Counted from the stretch's first letter, positions 42,217 through 53,369 are shown. The stretch: 64,000 nt of DNA from Apodemus sylvaticus (GCF_947179515.1 NC_067472.1:75383184-75447183), one strand, 5' to 3'. Numbers and translations: made by a program. The notes: generated from the sequence alone by a model not told the origin.

Positions 42217-43549
42217 AGTACCCAGGTGAGCCCAAAAGCTATTGAGCTCTGTCTATCCTGGGCTTCATGGGACCTTACGCTCATTATTCTTGTGCCTGGA
42301 CTGTATGTTCGACTCAACTTTCGTGGGACCTTGTAGACAGTCTGTAGCAGGACTTCTCAGCCTTCACAGGGCTGAGACAGAGCTCCCCAAGGCTCTGCAG
42401 TCATGGAGGAGGCATCCTGGCAGCCGTGACCAACCTGGCTAACAAGAGATGAGCTATGATTTTGCAGTGCTAACGGTCAGATGCTCACAGATGCTCTTAT
42501 CTCATGGCTCACCCCAGGACACTGGAAACTCCACTCATGTGCATAGAGACTGTCCTGTGGTGTTCCTGTGGGTAGCATCGGATGTTTGGGCCTCTCTCCG
42601 TGGCTGCAGTCTCTGTTCTCAGTCATATGTAAACTGTTAGTGTGGCTTTGGGTGTCATATTTCTGCCACATGGGCTGTACAGTGATGCAGGGGACAGGAA
42701 AAGGGACTGATTCCTCTCCTGGGGCTGCCTTGGCCAGTGTCTGAATCAGCATCTCCAGGAGGGGCTCAGTGTTCATGGGAGAGTGGGCTCTAGAGACGGA
42801 GCACATTCAGGCATCTGGAATATTCGAAATCCAGAGGGAAATATACACCCTAATCCCAAGAGAATGCAGGGAATGAGTGAGCTGCTTCAGGCTGGCCTGG
42901 CAGAGCCTGAGGCCCACTCTGTCTCCCCAAGCTTGGCGTGGTCTTCAGCGTCCCAACTTGAGGGGCTTTGGTGTTTTCCTGGTCATTTATGGGGCAGCCA
43001 TTTCCTTTGGAGCTGGGGTAGAGCAGCAGAAAGCCTCCAGTGTGTTCTGTCTCCTTTCTTCAAGGCAAGAGAGGCAGGAGTTTACGTTTGTCCCTGTTTG
43101 GACACGCAGTGTCGGGGTGGGAATGTGGTGGGAGCAACTGAGAGTCCTTGATGCCGTGTGTTCAGGTGACATGCTTAAAGTAACCAGTTTGAAGCATCTC
43201 CTCAAGTCGCCATGGTTCAAATCCAGGGCTGAGGAGCCAGACTTCCAGGCAGGAGTGGCCTCAGGATGGGGCCAGGGGATGCTTTGGTACCCAGAGCATA
43301 AAAGGAGAAAGATAGCTCAGTAGCGATGAGGAGACCCAACACAGAGAAGCTGCTTGGCCCCATGGAGGCCTGGAGGTGTTGAGAAAGAAGGGGTCAGGTG
43401 AAGGTGGGTGGGAACAGGTGAGAGGGTTCTTCTCAGAGCGAGGAGTGCTGGAGAGGCAGAGGGGTGACAGCTGGCAACTCTGGGAGGAGCAGGCTGACAC
43501 AAGGACTTCCCTGAGGTTTATGTGTCCAGTCATCCTCTCTCTACGAAGA
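42217..43549. other. Unassigned unique DNA
   Basis: About 1.3 kb with no recognised repeat. Overlapping plus-strand open frames of 122 and 148 codons (42783-43151 and 42877-43323) lack motifs and share the stretch in two frames. Confidence 0.5.
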
Positions 43550-43660
43550 TGACATATAGAGCGGTATTGTACCCAATGTACAGATGTGAGGACTGAGGCT
43601 CATTGGCAGGTGTTACTGAATGTAATGCTATAGCAAGCCAGAAATGGAACATATCTATAA
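43550..43660 (+). mobile_element. MIR relic
   Basis: 'gtacccaatgtacagatgtg', 'aggactgaggctcattggca' and 'ctatagcaagccagaaatgg'. Confidence 0.6.
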
Positions 43661-44129
43661 GCAAACTGTATTTGCCATGCTCCCCACGTGACTGTGAGCT
43701 ACACTGTCTGGGGGTTATGTGGTAGTGACCATTTTCCAGAAAGGACCATTTTGGTGTTAAGAGCAGAGATACAGCACTTGTGGATGCTTCATTGGGAAGA
43801 GTAGATAGTAATAGGTGACCTTTAGGTGACCTTCTAGAAGCAACCTGTGAGTGAAGTTTTTCAGGAGACAAATTTCTGAGCAACAACCAAGGCCAAGTTT
43901 TTTAAGGTCCATTGAGAGTTTTATTGATAGCAGATGCTGGCCAATGCCCGCTGTTTCCAGGAAGAATGGGGGCAGGCTGGCCATGTCTGTATCTGTGCCA
44001 ACCCATAAGGTAAGGGTTCATTTTGAAGGATTTTATTAAATCAGGATATTTGGAGAGATCTTACCTCCATCTGTTCCTGTACCTAACCTGGGATAGGCAG
44101 TTTCTGAACTGATTTATAAATACTGACTG

Positions 44130-44280
44130 GATGGCAAGTGTTTATTGAGTGTTTACTATGTGCCGGATGTTGTTGAATGTGCTTTATGTGAGCTGCCTGA
44201 CAAGACTACTCACTTAGTTTGTGAATGGGGTTAATGAGCCTGGAGACATTCAGTACCTCAGTGTTGGAGTCATGGTGTGA
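44130..44280 (+). mobile_element. MIR relic
   Basis: Clear MIR 5' half: 'gcaagtgtttattgagtgtt', 'tactatgtgccggatgttgt' and 'gaatgtgctttatgtgagct'; the second half is decayed. Confidence 0.8.
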
Positions 44281-44286
44281 TTTCAG

Positions 44287-44413
44287 ACAGTGTGTGTGCT
44301 GAGATAGCTCAGTGGATAAAGGCATTTTCCATCTCTGGCCTGGCAACTTGAGTTTGCTCCCACATGACGGAAGAGAGCAGATTCCACAATGATGTCTTCT
44401 GACCTCTGTATGT

Positions 44414-44450
<37 letters not shown>
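44287..44450 (+). mobile_element. B3 SINE with CA tail
   Basis: 'gtgctgagatagctcagtgg', 'ataaaggcattttccatctc', 'ggcaacttgagtttgctccc' and 'tgatgtcttctgacctctgt', ending in (CA)n at 44419-44450. Confidence 0.8.
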
Positions 44451-44452
<2 letters not shown>

Positions 44453-44464
44453 TATGGATGCTGA

Positions 44465-44690
44465 AGAAATGAGTGAGCAGATATGAGCACTGCTTGCTCT
44501 TCCAGAGGATCAGAGTTCGCAGCACCCACGCAGAGCAGCTACAGTTGTCGTAGCTCCAGCTCCACGATTCCATTGCCCCCTTCTGGCCTTTGTGGGAACC
44601 CTCACACACTGCACATACTCTCAAGTAGAAGCATGCACACACATAAATACAATTAAAAATATTCTAAAAACAAATAAATAGATAAAGCAA
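44465..44690 (+). mobile_element. B2/B3-family SINE
   Basis: 'gagtgagcagatatgagcac', 'tgcttgctcttccagaggat', 'cagagttcgcagcacccacg', 'ccattgcccccttctggcct' and 'gcatgcacacacataaatac' with an A-rich end. It lies head to tail after the B3. Confidence 0.8.
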
Positions 44691-44739
44691 ACTGTTAAGA
44701 AAAAGTATACACTTTATATAAACATAAAATTGCATAACA

Positions 44740-45130
44740 AATCTGTACATACACACATCACCTGCACTGAACAACTACCAGTGAGCACGTGGACTCCTCA
44801 TTTTAGTTTTACTCCTCATTTTTGTCATTGCTTCCTTGTTTTTAATGCGGTCACCATGTGAACACTGCAGCAAGTCTATGTGACACCTTCCCTTATTTAT
44901 GTGACCACAATGCCATCGCCACGGTCCCCAGAACCGCTCCTTCGTATCCTTTGATGCTTGAAGGGTGTCCAGTTTTCAAGTTGCCTCTACAAATGTCCTT
45001 TTATAGTCAACATGTTCAAATCAGGGAACAAGCATCAATCTCTGGATTGAGTTGATGATTTTTAGTCTTCTAGAATAGTCTCTTACTTTCTATGCCAAAT
45101 TATTTGCAATTTATTTTACTTTCTGAATTT
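44740..45130 (-). mobile_element. Ancient L1M-type LINE relic
   Basis: Antisense old-L1 text: 'tttatagtcaacatgttcaa', 'atcaatctctggattgagtt' and 'tatttgcaatttattttact', with a weaker upstream part ('ccagaaccgctcc', 'tgtccagttttcaagttgcc'). Confidence 0.45.
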
Positions 45131-45221
45131 TTAATTTTCATCTTTGTAGTGTGGTTTCATGCATTCCTCTTAGTTCTTTGTGCTTCCTTTACATGCTTGT
45201 GGGTGTGGGCACACATGTATT

Positions 45222-45348
45222 TGTTTGCTTTACAAGATAAAGTCTTGCTATGAAGCCCAAGATTAGCCTTGACCTCACAATTCTTCTGCTCCACCTCCTG
45301 TGTACTGAGAGCACAGATGTGTAGACCTTCATGATCAACTCTGCTTCC
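45222..45348 (-). mobile_element. Old B1-related SINE
   Basis: Antisense: 'ataaagtcttgctatgaagc', 'ccaagattagccttgacctc', 'acaattcttctgctccacct' and 'actgagagcacagatgtgta'. Confidence 0.7.
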
Positions 45349-46094
45349 TTGAAACTGGAGAGGGAACTAGGGAGCGGGTTAGGTTTAGAAAGAGTCCTCC
45401 ATTGGTAACACTCTTGCTGCCCAGCACTCCTGCCTGGTGACTCCATTCCTAATGATGTACAGACAGCACCGTGGGCAACCCGGTCAGTTTATCTCAGCCC
45501 CTGCCTGTATTTGTCTGCTCCAGGAGTTTCTCCAGGAAGGTGACACAGACCACCTAATCCTGCTGCCTATATCTATTAGCAGACATCTCGACGGCTTCCC
45601 AGTGAGGCCTTGATGTCCCAGCCAGGTCAGCCCTGCTCTTTGCTCTCGGTGTCTACTCTTCTGATTTTTCTATCACCTATGCACGGTATTCTGAGATCCT
45701 AGTAAAATGTAGGTTCTGGAATGACAGGCTCCTAGCTGGTGCCAAGGCTTCCTCCTGTTTACCTCTGCAGGACTCTGCTGTCATCTGTATCAGTGATGAT
45801 GTCACTGGGGACTTTGCAATGTGACAATCCATCCTGGACTTCTAAGGATGACACTTGGGTGATGGAGAGCCATAGAGCTCTGCTTCCTTCTCCACCTTCC
45901 TAGGATGGATTGTACAAGAAGTACGCTTTTCTCTGCAGCGGAGAGGATGTGCAGTTTTACAGGCCTCTACCCCTACCTTCTACAGCATTCAGTATCTATG
46001 CTGCAAGCTAGACCCGAGAGGGCGCAGCAGTGATTTCCACGAGGCCTGTAGATTATCAGAAAAACTGTGTTCTTTATGTTCTGCTTAAGAATGA
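45349..46094. other. Unassigned unique DNA
   Basis: No repeat or exon recognised. Confidence 0.5.
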
Positions 46095-46264
46095 AGGGAG
46101 AAATAGGGCGTTGTGGCGCACGCCTTTAATCCCTACACTCAGGTGGATCTCTGAGTGCTACAGAATGAGGCTAGCCTGGTCTACAGAGTGAATTCTAGGA
46201 CAGCCAGGGCTACCCAGAGAAATCCTGTCTCTAAAAACCAAAATGAAAAAAAAAAAAAAAAAAG
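46095..46264 (+). mobile_element. B1 SINE, internally deleted
   Basis: 'tagggcgttgtggcgcacgc', 'ctttaatccctacactcagg', 'tggatctctgagtgctacag', 'cctggtctacagagtgaatt', 'gagaaatcctgtctctaaaa' and an A17 tail. The GGCAGAGGC block is missing. Confidence 0.9.
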
Positions 46265-46289
46265 CAAAGGAAGGAGGGGGGAATAGCGG

Positions 46290-46497
46290 ACTAGAGAGGT
46301 GGCCCAGTGGTTAAGCTCAGGTACTGCTCTTGCAGAGGACCTGAGCTTGGTTTCCTGCCCATCCCCTACCCCCATGTAGGGCAGCTCACAGCTTTCTCTA
46401 ATTCCAGCTCCAGGAGATCCAATAATGCCTTGGGCCTCCTAGGGCACTGGGACTCACATGCACACACCTATACAGAGACACACACACGTCCACATAG
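46290..46497 (+). mobile_element. B2/B3-family SINE
   Basis: 'actagagaggtggcccagtg', 'gttaagctcaggtactgctc', 'ttgcagaggacctgagcttg', 'gcagctcacagctttctcta' and 'ccttgggcctcctagggcac', then a CACACA-rich end. Confidence 0.8.
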
Positions 46498-46747
46498 TTA
46501 GAAATAACAAAGATAAACATGTAAAACCCAAATCATAGGAGTCTGTAGATTTTCACATTTGAGGTAGAATAAATATTTATAGATAGAAAAACGAACTTGC
46601 TTATTTTTTAACACGAACATTTTAGGTAGTTGGAAACATGACGTCTCACTTATTGATCTTGAAGTTCTTTTACTACTTATAAATGCTATTTCCCGTCTTT
46701 TAATTTTTTTATTTATTACTATTGTGTGTGTTTCAGGATTGTTCAAG

Positions 46748-46748
<1 letters not shown>

Positions 46749-46779
<31 letters not shown>

Positions 46780-46850
46780 TTCAGAGGACGACTAGTGGAA
46801 TGAAATTGGTTCTCTTTTCCACCTTAATGTGAGCTCAAAACACCAAGTTC
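46749..46850 (-). mobile_element. B3 SINE fragment with (TG)n
   Basis: (TG)n at 46749-46777, then 'tagttcagaggacgactagt', 'gaaattggttctcttttcca' and 'ccttaatgtgagctcaaaac', antisense B3. Confidence 0.65.
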
Positions 46851-47064
46851 CTTTGCTGTCTGTGCCTTCTTGGCAGCTCTGGCTTTTCATGTCTTTCTTT
46901 GTGGGAATATATTCATCTTTCTTGAAATGTTCTTTTACTAAATTTTCTATTTCTTCTGCATTTTCCACTTTTTCCAATTTTAGCATGTTTCTTTTTACTG
47001 TGTTATTTTCAGTCTTAATGGTGTATGTGATTTTATTGCTAAAAAGCACATTTTCTCTTTGTTT

Positions 47065-47900
47065 AAAAAAACACATGATTATTCAGAAAATACAGGTAAC
47101 ATAAGCAAATAGAAGAAGGGGTGTGTGTGTGGGGTGTGTACACACGCATGCGCGCATGTGCGCATAGACACACACACACATGTGCTTGTTCGTGTGTTTG
47201 CAAACAATTGCACCTATTCAGAAACAACTTCCATTAACACCTGGGAGTCATATTTCCAGATGCTTCTTTATGTCAAAACCAGTTGGATTTTTTTTTCTTT
47301 TTACAGAGAAGGTCACCAAATCGCACCATTCTGCAATATGCTTTTCCTCACTGACTTTACTGTGAACATCTTTCCATGTCATTACATTTTTTCAGAACTG
47401 TCATATTTATGTCCTGTTGTATTGTTGGCTCTTTATTTTTAGTGACTTCACGGCTGGCTATTCTGCTGGTTTCCTGTCTTTCACTATTATAATCCATAAG
47501 GAAGCCAATGAGCTTTAGAAAACAATTTTTTGTGTACATTCATTCTTCTTTCCCTAGGACAAATTCTGGGAATCGACCCGCTGGGATCAAAACCAAATTC
47601 TTTTCCAAAACGTGTTTGACATCTGTTAAAAACTCTCAGAAAAGTTACCCGAACTTCAATTCCATCAGAGTATATGTGTGTGTCATCTTTGCCGCTGGCT
47701 AAACACATATCCTTTATGTCCTTGGGCTTTCTCACAGGTAGGACACTGCATCTCGACGGTGCTCTACGCTTAGGGCATTTGATATTAGGGACAGTGATTT
47801 TTCTTCATACATATCAGAAAAGTCTATTTCCATCTCAACAATGGCTGCTGTTTGTTTTCTTGCCATGTTTGAAAAAGGCATTTTTCCTTCTTTTAGAATA
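47065..47900 (-). mobile_element. Ancient L1M-type LINE relic
   Basis: Antisense of an old mammalian L1: 'gattattcagaaaatacagg', 'ttactgtgaacatctttcca', 'tgtcattacattttttcaga', 'gacaaattctgggaatcgac', 'ccgctgggatcaaaaccaaa' and 'acttcaattccatcagagta'. No frame stays open in the element's sense. A CA/CG-rich patch lies at 47120-47180. Confidence 0.75.
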
Positions 47901-48029
47901 TATGTTTATTTAGTAGATATCTTCGCCCCTTATTGTATATTGTATAAATCGTTTTCATGGTCTGACATTTAGTTTAGACGATACTATTATGCAGAAGTTT
48001 GATTTTTTTCGTTTAATTATTTATTTTTT

Positions 48030-48425
48030 GTCCTAATTAACTTCAACTGTCAACCTGACTCAGTCTAGGGTCTCCTGAGGTCGGAGTCTAAATTGAGGGA
48101 ATGGTCAGATCAGGTTGACCTTTGGGTGGGTGTGTCTGTGGGGAATTGTCTAGATTGAGAGCTGATGCAGGAGGGGCTAGTCCGCCGTGGGAGGCACCAT
48201 CCACCGTGGGAGGCACCGTCCCCTAGTCAGGAGGTCCTGGGCAGCATAAGAAAACTGGTGAAGCACAGCAGAAAGTGCTGTTCTGCCATGGTTCCGGCTT
48301 TACGCCCTTGCTTGAGTTCCTGCCCTAACTTCTAACTTCCCTCAGGGAGGAACTGTGACTTGTAACTTGCTTTTAGCCAGAGGCTTTTCTTTCCCCCATA
48401 ACAATGGAGGCAAACTAGAACCTAG
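48030..48425 (+). mobile_element. Rodent ERVL/MaLR-like solo LTR
   Basis: 'ttaacttcaactgtcaacct', 'gagggaatggtcagatcagg', 'ttgacctttgggtgggtgtg', 'gggaattgtctagattgaga', 'gaggtcctgggcagcataag' and 'gcttgagttcctgccctaac' match this widespread family. A 19-bp block (CCGTGGGAGGCACC...) is duplicated in tandem at 48185-48222. Confidence 0.85.
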
Positions 48426-48427
48426 AA

Positions 48428-48428
<1 letters not shown>

Positions 48429-48480
<52 letters not shown>

Positions 48481-48519
48481 CGCACATATATGCACTGCAT
48501 ATATGCGCTGCATATATGG
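48429..48519 (+). repeat. (GT)n(GC)n alternating tract plus 13-bp repeats
   Basis: From 48429 to 48495 every step alternates pyrimidine and purine: about 21 GT units, then CGCGCGCGCGCG, then CACATATATGCA. Immediately after, a 13-bp unit (CATATATGCRCTG) is repeated about two and a half times to 48519. Confidence 0.95.
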
Positions 48520-48610
48520 AGGTCAAAGGACAATTTGTGAGAGTGGGTTCTCTCCTATCAGAGGGGGATTGAGTTCAGGTGATCAGGCTTGGTGGCAAGT
48601 GTCTTTAGAC
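48429..48610 (-). mobile_element. B3 SINE
   Basis: Antisense B3 whose CA-rich 3' end is the alternating tract. The body is 'ggaggtcaaaggacaatttg', 'gagagtgggttctctcctat', 'gattgagttcaggtgatcag' and 'gcttggtggcaagtgtcttt'. Confidence 0.85.
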
Positions 48611-50668
48611 TTTGAGTTTAGAGTTTGACTTTCTCCCCTGTGGCTAAATTAAGGGAACTTGTCCTGAGAAGCACTGGGGAAACACATAGTGCAATGTTTA
48701 AAAGTTTCTTCTTTCACTGCAATAGAACAGCTCAAGCCTGGGCACTCCTTCACATCAAGCCCCAAACCTGACTGCAGCTCTCACACGGCCCGTGGACGGG
48801 TTGGATCACTGGTGCCCGGGCAGTTGGGTCTTAGCTTTCCTCAGCACCCGGACAGCTGTGCCCTGCTATGGTCCATCCTGCTTGTGTAGAACACCTTTGA
48901 CTCACCACAGCCTGTGCGTGGATAGAAATCAGACAGACGAGGCCTGACCTTTGGAGATGCAGGGTTTGAGGCCAGGTTAGCAGAATTACCTCTCGATGTT
49001 CACACAGGTCCTTCTTAGATGGGCAGCCCCTCTGAGAGGCAGGGGTCTGCATTTCTGCAGACAGCATATAGTTCTGGGTCTGGAGTCCTCTCAAGAAAAC
49101 CTACAGATGTAAGAAAATGCTTTACATCTGCAGGGCCTGGGTATCAACTTGGCCCTGGCCAAGTCCCTGAGCCGGGGCCCTGCTAATGGCAGCAAGGACT
49201 GATGACCTTGACCAGTAGAAGCAGCTGCGTCTGGAAAGCAGGGAGTGTCAGAGTGCAGCCTCCCGCCAGAACAGGGCCTTAGCTCTGGATTCTCTTTGCC
49301 TTTTCCTTACCCCACCCCAGCAGCCACACACCACACGCCCTCCTCAGTTCTCATTGGCTTGGCCTTGAGCTAGGGGTCTTCATCAGTGGACATCATCTTT
49401 CTTCTAAACCATGGACCTCGGACGACCAGTCTCTCTTTATGGACCACCCTGAGCACCACAGAACTGTGTTCTGGCTACTGGATTAGCAGCCAGAACGGCG
49501 GTTTCCTCCACGCCTCCTGGCTGCTCTAATCACCAGCACTGCTGTCACTATTATCCATGCCCACTGCGCTGGTTTGATTGATCAGGCAGTCCATCTGGAA
49601 ATTACAAATGAACCAGACTCACTGAGGACAGGGCTCCCTTGTCAGATATCTTTAACCCTCCTTCCAAAAGAGACTATTATTTATCCCTTAATGATGAAAA
49701 CCTGGGCCATTGTTTTATTATGCACGGCTCTCGCAGGGAGAGAATGGGCCACTTCAAGCAGTGGGGCCATGTCCCATCCCACGAGCACACTGCATCTTGG
49801 CCGGCAGGGAAGGTTCTCACCCAAATCGGAGGCCACACAGGATCCCAAGGAACCAGGGCTCTCTGTTATCCAGGATCCTGGTGGCGGGCGAGGGTCTGTG
49901 TAAAAGGAGTTCACCCAAAGGACCCAGTAAAAGACACTCAACCGCTCCCTGTTTCCTGCTTTTGAAAGACAGCTGTTAAAAAATCTTTGTCTGCCCTCGA
50001 CAGGCAAACCATCTACTGGTGCAGGATCCTGGCTGCACTGAGATGCAGTACTGGCTGTCACCATGGTCCACATTGCTGACTAGCTGGGGTGAGACCTGTT
50101 GGGCCCACTATCCCATCCTGCCAACATGCAGAAAAACCCAAGTGTATGACTCCTGACTTCCTGGGGGTAAGGAAAGACAGAATATGGCAGGGTCTTTGCT
50201 GAGAGCCTGGGGTGGGAAACTTAAGATTCGCTTGCCCACCGCATAGGAGCGAGCAGTGTTCTTTAAAATGCATCTGCTCAGTGTCCGGAGAGTCACTGCA
50301 CATGGAAATAATGTATAAGAAACTGATCATTCAACACTGGGCCTGGTTCCGTTGACTTGAATGACAGTCACAGGACAAGTGCATAATTGACATTATTCCC
50401 TGTGGCTCAACAGGGCCCATCTCCAGGCTGGAAGACCAGGAGAGACCACTTCTGCACATTTGGGAGAGAGAATAGCAACTTCCTGCTCTGTCACTCAGCA
50501 TGGAACCACGTGCAGGAGCAAATGCGGAGCGTCTACGCCTTGTTTCTGGTTTGCTTATGGCCACATTGTGGCTGTGTGGTAGTAGATAACTCTTTTGGTC
50601 TCTCTGTGCCTTAGCTGAAGTGTTTATGAAAAGGCATGAGTGATCAGACCGGTGAAAACCTTTAGAAC
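48611..50668. other. 2-kb repeat-free block, possible regulatory DNA
   Basis: No SINE, LINE, LTR or microsatellite recognised, which is unusual in this window. 49565-49735 is complex and AT-rich, with TTGATTGATCA, CAGATATCTTTAA and TTATTTATCCCTTAATGATG strings of homeodomain/GATA/MEF2 type. Open frames of 60-130 codons overlap in several frames without motifs. Confidence 0.5.
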
Positions 50669-50669
50669 A

Positions 50670-50825
50670 GGGGTAGGGTGGCAAACTATAGCCTTGGGCC
50701 CAATGGAGCACACTTACCAATTTTCTTATAGCCTCTGGGGGTAAGAGGGATTTTTAAAAATGTTTTTTTAAGTTATGCAAAAAGTAAAGACATATAAAAA
50801 TTATATGAAAAAAATCAAGTTCAAC
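50670..50825 (+). mobile_element. Ancient hAT-like DNA transposon relic
   Basis: 'aacaggggtagggtggcaaa' and 'ctatagccttgggcccaatg', then an AT-rich body with 'aaaattatatgaaaaaaatc', recall the mammalian 'caggggttggcaaactatgg' hAT-type element. The right end is not clear. Confidence 0.5.
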
Positions 50826-51243
50826 AAGGCACATCTCCAAGGATGCCCACACTGTAGTGGCACCCAGGGGAAGTTCCTGGAGCAGTCAAATTCATACAGA
50901 CAGGAAACAGAAGGGCACCACGGCTGGGGGATTGGAGACTGAAAATGGAGACCGCCAATGGAGATGGAGTTTCCTTTTGGAAGCTGAAGACCCTCTCTCA
51001 GAGTGGCACCGCCCTAAATGTCCTAAATCCTGGCTCATGTGAGGTGATAGATATGAGGAAGTCTCGATTATGTCCACTTCGATACAAGAACTGTACACGG
51101 CAAGCACGCAACACATGAAAGCTGCCTGCATCCTATAGAATCGGAAGTAGATGGTGGTTACTGTCTGTGGTGCTCATAACCCGAGTGGGCTGTGGCCACT
51201 GTGGGTCCGTGATCATTACACAGTGCTGACAGAAAGCAGTTTG

Positions 51244-51415
51244 CCGCGGGGCAGTGATGGTGGACACCTTTAATCCCAGCATTTGGGAGGCAGAGGCAGG
51301 TGGATTTCTGAGTTTGAGGCCAGCCTGGTCCATAGAGTTCTAGGACAGCCAGGACTACACAGGGAAACCCTGTCTTGAAAAACAAAAAGCAAAAAACAAA
51401 AACAAACAAACAAAA
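51244..51415 (+). mobile_element. B1 SINE
   Basis: 'gccgcggggcagtgatggtg', 'acctttaatcccagcatttg', 'ggaggcagaggcaggtggat', 'gaggccagcctggtccatag' and 'agggaaaccctgtcttgaaa', then an AAAACAAAC tail. A short AAAGCAGT/AAAGCACT flank pair may be a decayed duplication. Confidence 0.95.
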
Positions 51416-53309
51416 AGCACTATGCCTGCTAGTATCTTTAAGTGAGCACAGAACTTTTGCTCTGGACCTAGCAGTGAGGGGAACTACCAACTAAAGGGAC
51501 TTGCTTGAAGTTTTCCTACCTGATGCTACTCAGGTGGCTAGAATAAGGCTCCCAGCTTCCCCAGTGGCCCCACTTCTTATCCACTCCCCCATCATAAGCA
51601 TACTGTCCCCCCCCCCCTGCCCCGCAGGGTGAATTTAGGAGCTGGGGCTACTGCCAGGGTCCAGCTTGCCCGTCTTCATGCACTGTTGTGAGCAGATGCC
51701 TTTAGGATCATTGTTAGATCATCCTTGCTCTAAATCGGCTTAAAACCTCTTCTACTTCAGCAATCTGGCTAATTTGCAGCAAGACTTTCTTTTTTCTCAC
51801 AGTCTCTTTGTTTTGTTTCCAAAATATTTGAGTTACAGCTAAGTTAATCAGGCATGATCACGTCACGGCACTGGGAGACTCCCATCTTCTGGTGGGAATG
51901 CACTACATGTGCTGGTCAAATCAGGGGAGAGTGGCCGTGAGAACGGGGAGGAGGGTAAGAGCTGCTAAAAATCTTTGACCTTTAAAGCCATCATTTTAAA
52001 TGTGTGCGGGGAGAGTCAGTGGACACCCTAACCTTTGGGTATTTGCTCTCAAAGAACTCGGAATGCAAGGAGGAAGGTGGATTTCGCAAGGCAAGGGGCT
52101 TGGCAGGGAGTCCCCGTATCAGGCAGCTTGGATTTCGGGCCTCCGCGTTACCACAGTCTGTGACTGTCCGCTTGCTGTCTGGCTCTGTAAAGCAGCATTC
52201 CTTAAACTCAAGGGGACTTTTTTTTTTTCATGGGGACTGGGGGCAGAGTGCCTTTACTGTGCCTTTTCTTGGCAGCCTGGCTTGGAAGTGGGGAGTGCTT
52301 CTTGCCCTAGTCAGGTCTGTAAAGACTAAATGGAGACAGGAGAAACTTTAGCCTGTTTAAAAGAAACTCAGTCCATATGTGGGTGCCTGACAAGACCCAG
52401 GGCGTGCTGGAGATTAAAAAAATATGGTGATCACACTTTGTTTGGGACATGGGAGGGGGTTGGTGGAAGAGAACTGGGTAACTCTTTTAGCAAGTAAAGG
52501 CATGTGCGAGGCAGGGATCTGAGAGACGCTGTAAACACATTTTTACAAGCAGTGTTCAGAGCCGACTCATTGTAGAGGGAGACTTGGTGACCGAGATTCT
52601 GTTGTAGGTAACCCTTATCTTACAAGGGGGTGCTCTGATTGCCTGTGATTGCTGGGGACAAGCAGAACATTCGAGAAGGGAGGAGGGGACAGGGGTGGGG
52701 GAGAGGCTCTGCTGAGACCGCCCGAGGTACCGCCCGAGGTAGAGGAGACCAGAGAATCAGGAGACCATCACTGGGGCACGCACACGCAGCAGGGCATGAG
52801 GAAGGAAGTTTGAAGCCCACAGTGAATGTTTAACAACCGGTTTTCAAGAAAGACAGGAAAGGGCCCTAATTTGTAGTATTTTCTGAGGGCCGTGGTATGA
52901 ATCCCTCTGAGGGCCCGTTGGAAGCTCTCCACTTGACTTCCTGAACATTCCTCGAGAAGGAATGGACTCCATCGGCTCCTGCAACGGGAGGAAACAGGCT
53001 CCAGCACACATGAAGTCGGCACCCTCCTGCTCAGAGGTGGAAATGGGAAGGCAGTTTAGGACAAAGCCCAGGAGGAGACAGCTCGTTGCCGGGAGGCAGC
53101 TCAGCTCAGGAATAGCTCTCCTCTTACTAGAGTGGGGCAGTTGTTGAACAAACATGCTCTGGGCTCCTGTGGAGTTTCTGTGGCTTGTGGGGGAAGTGTC
53201 GGTTCTTTAGGATTGTCAGCAATTTGATAGGTTTTCAGAACAACCACATTCAGCAAAAGGGTGTTTGCGAGTGAGCCATTGCGTACCTCCCACAGTGCAA
53301 GGAATATGT

Positions 53310-53310
<1 letters not shown>
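51416..53310. other. 1.9-kb repeat-poor block, possible regulatory DNA
   Basis: No interspersed repeat recognised. Notable small items are a perfect 12-bp tandem duplication ACCGCCCGAGGT at 52717-52740 and an inverted CATTCCT...AGGAATG pair at 52946-52964. Open frames of up to 115 codons (52000-52351) overlap in two frames on one strand and have no motif. Confidence 0.5.

Positions 53311-53369
<59 letters not shown>
53311..53369 (+). repeat. (TC)n microsatellite, 59 bp
   Basis: Uninterrupted CT/TC run. Reads as Ser-Leu if translated, artefact. Confidence 0.95.

Noticed and set aside
42783..43323. 122- and 148-codon plus-strand frames
   Set aside because: Two frames open over the same stretch with no domain or splice support.
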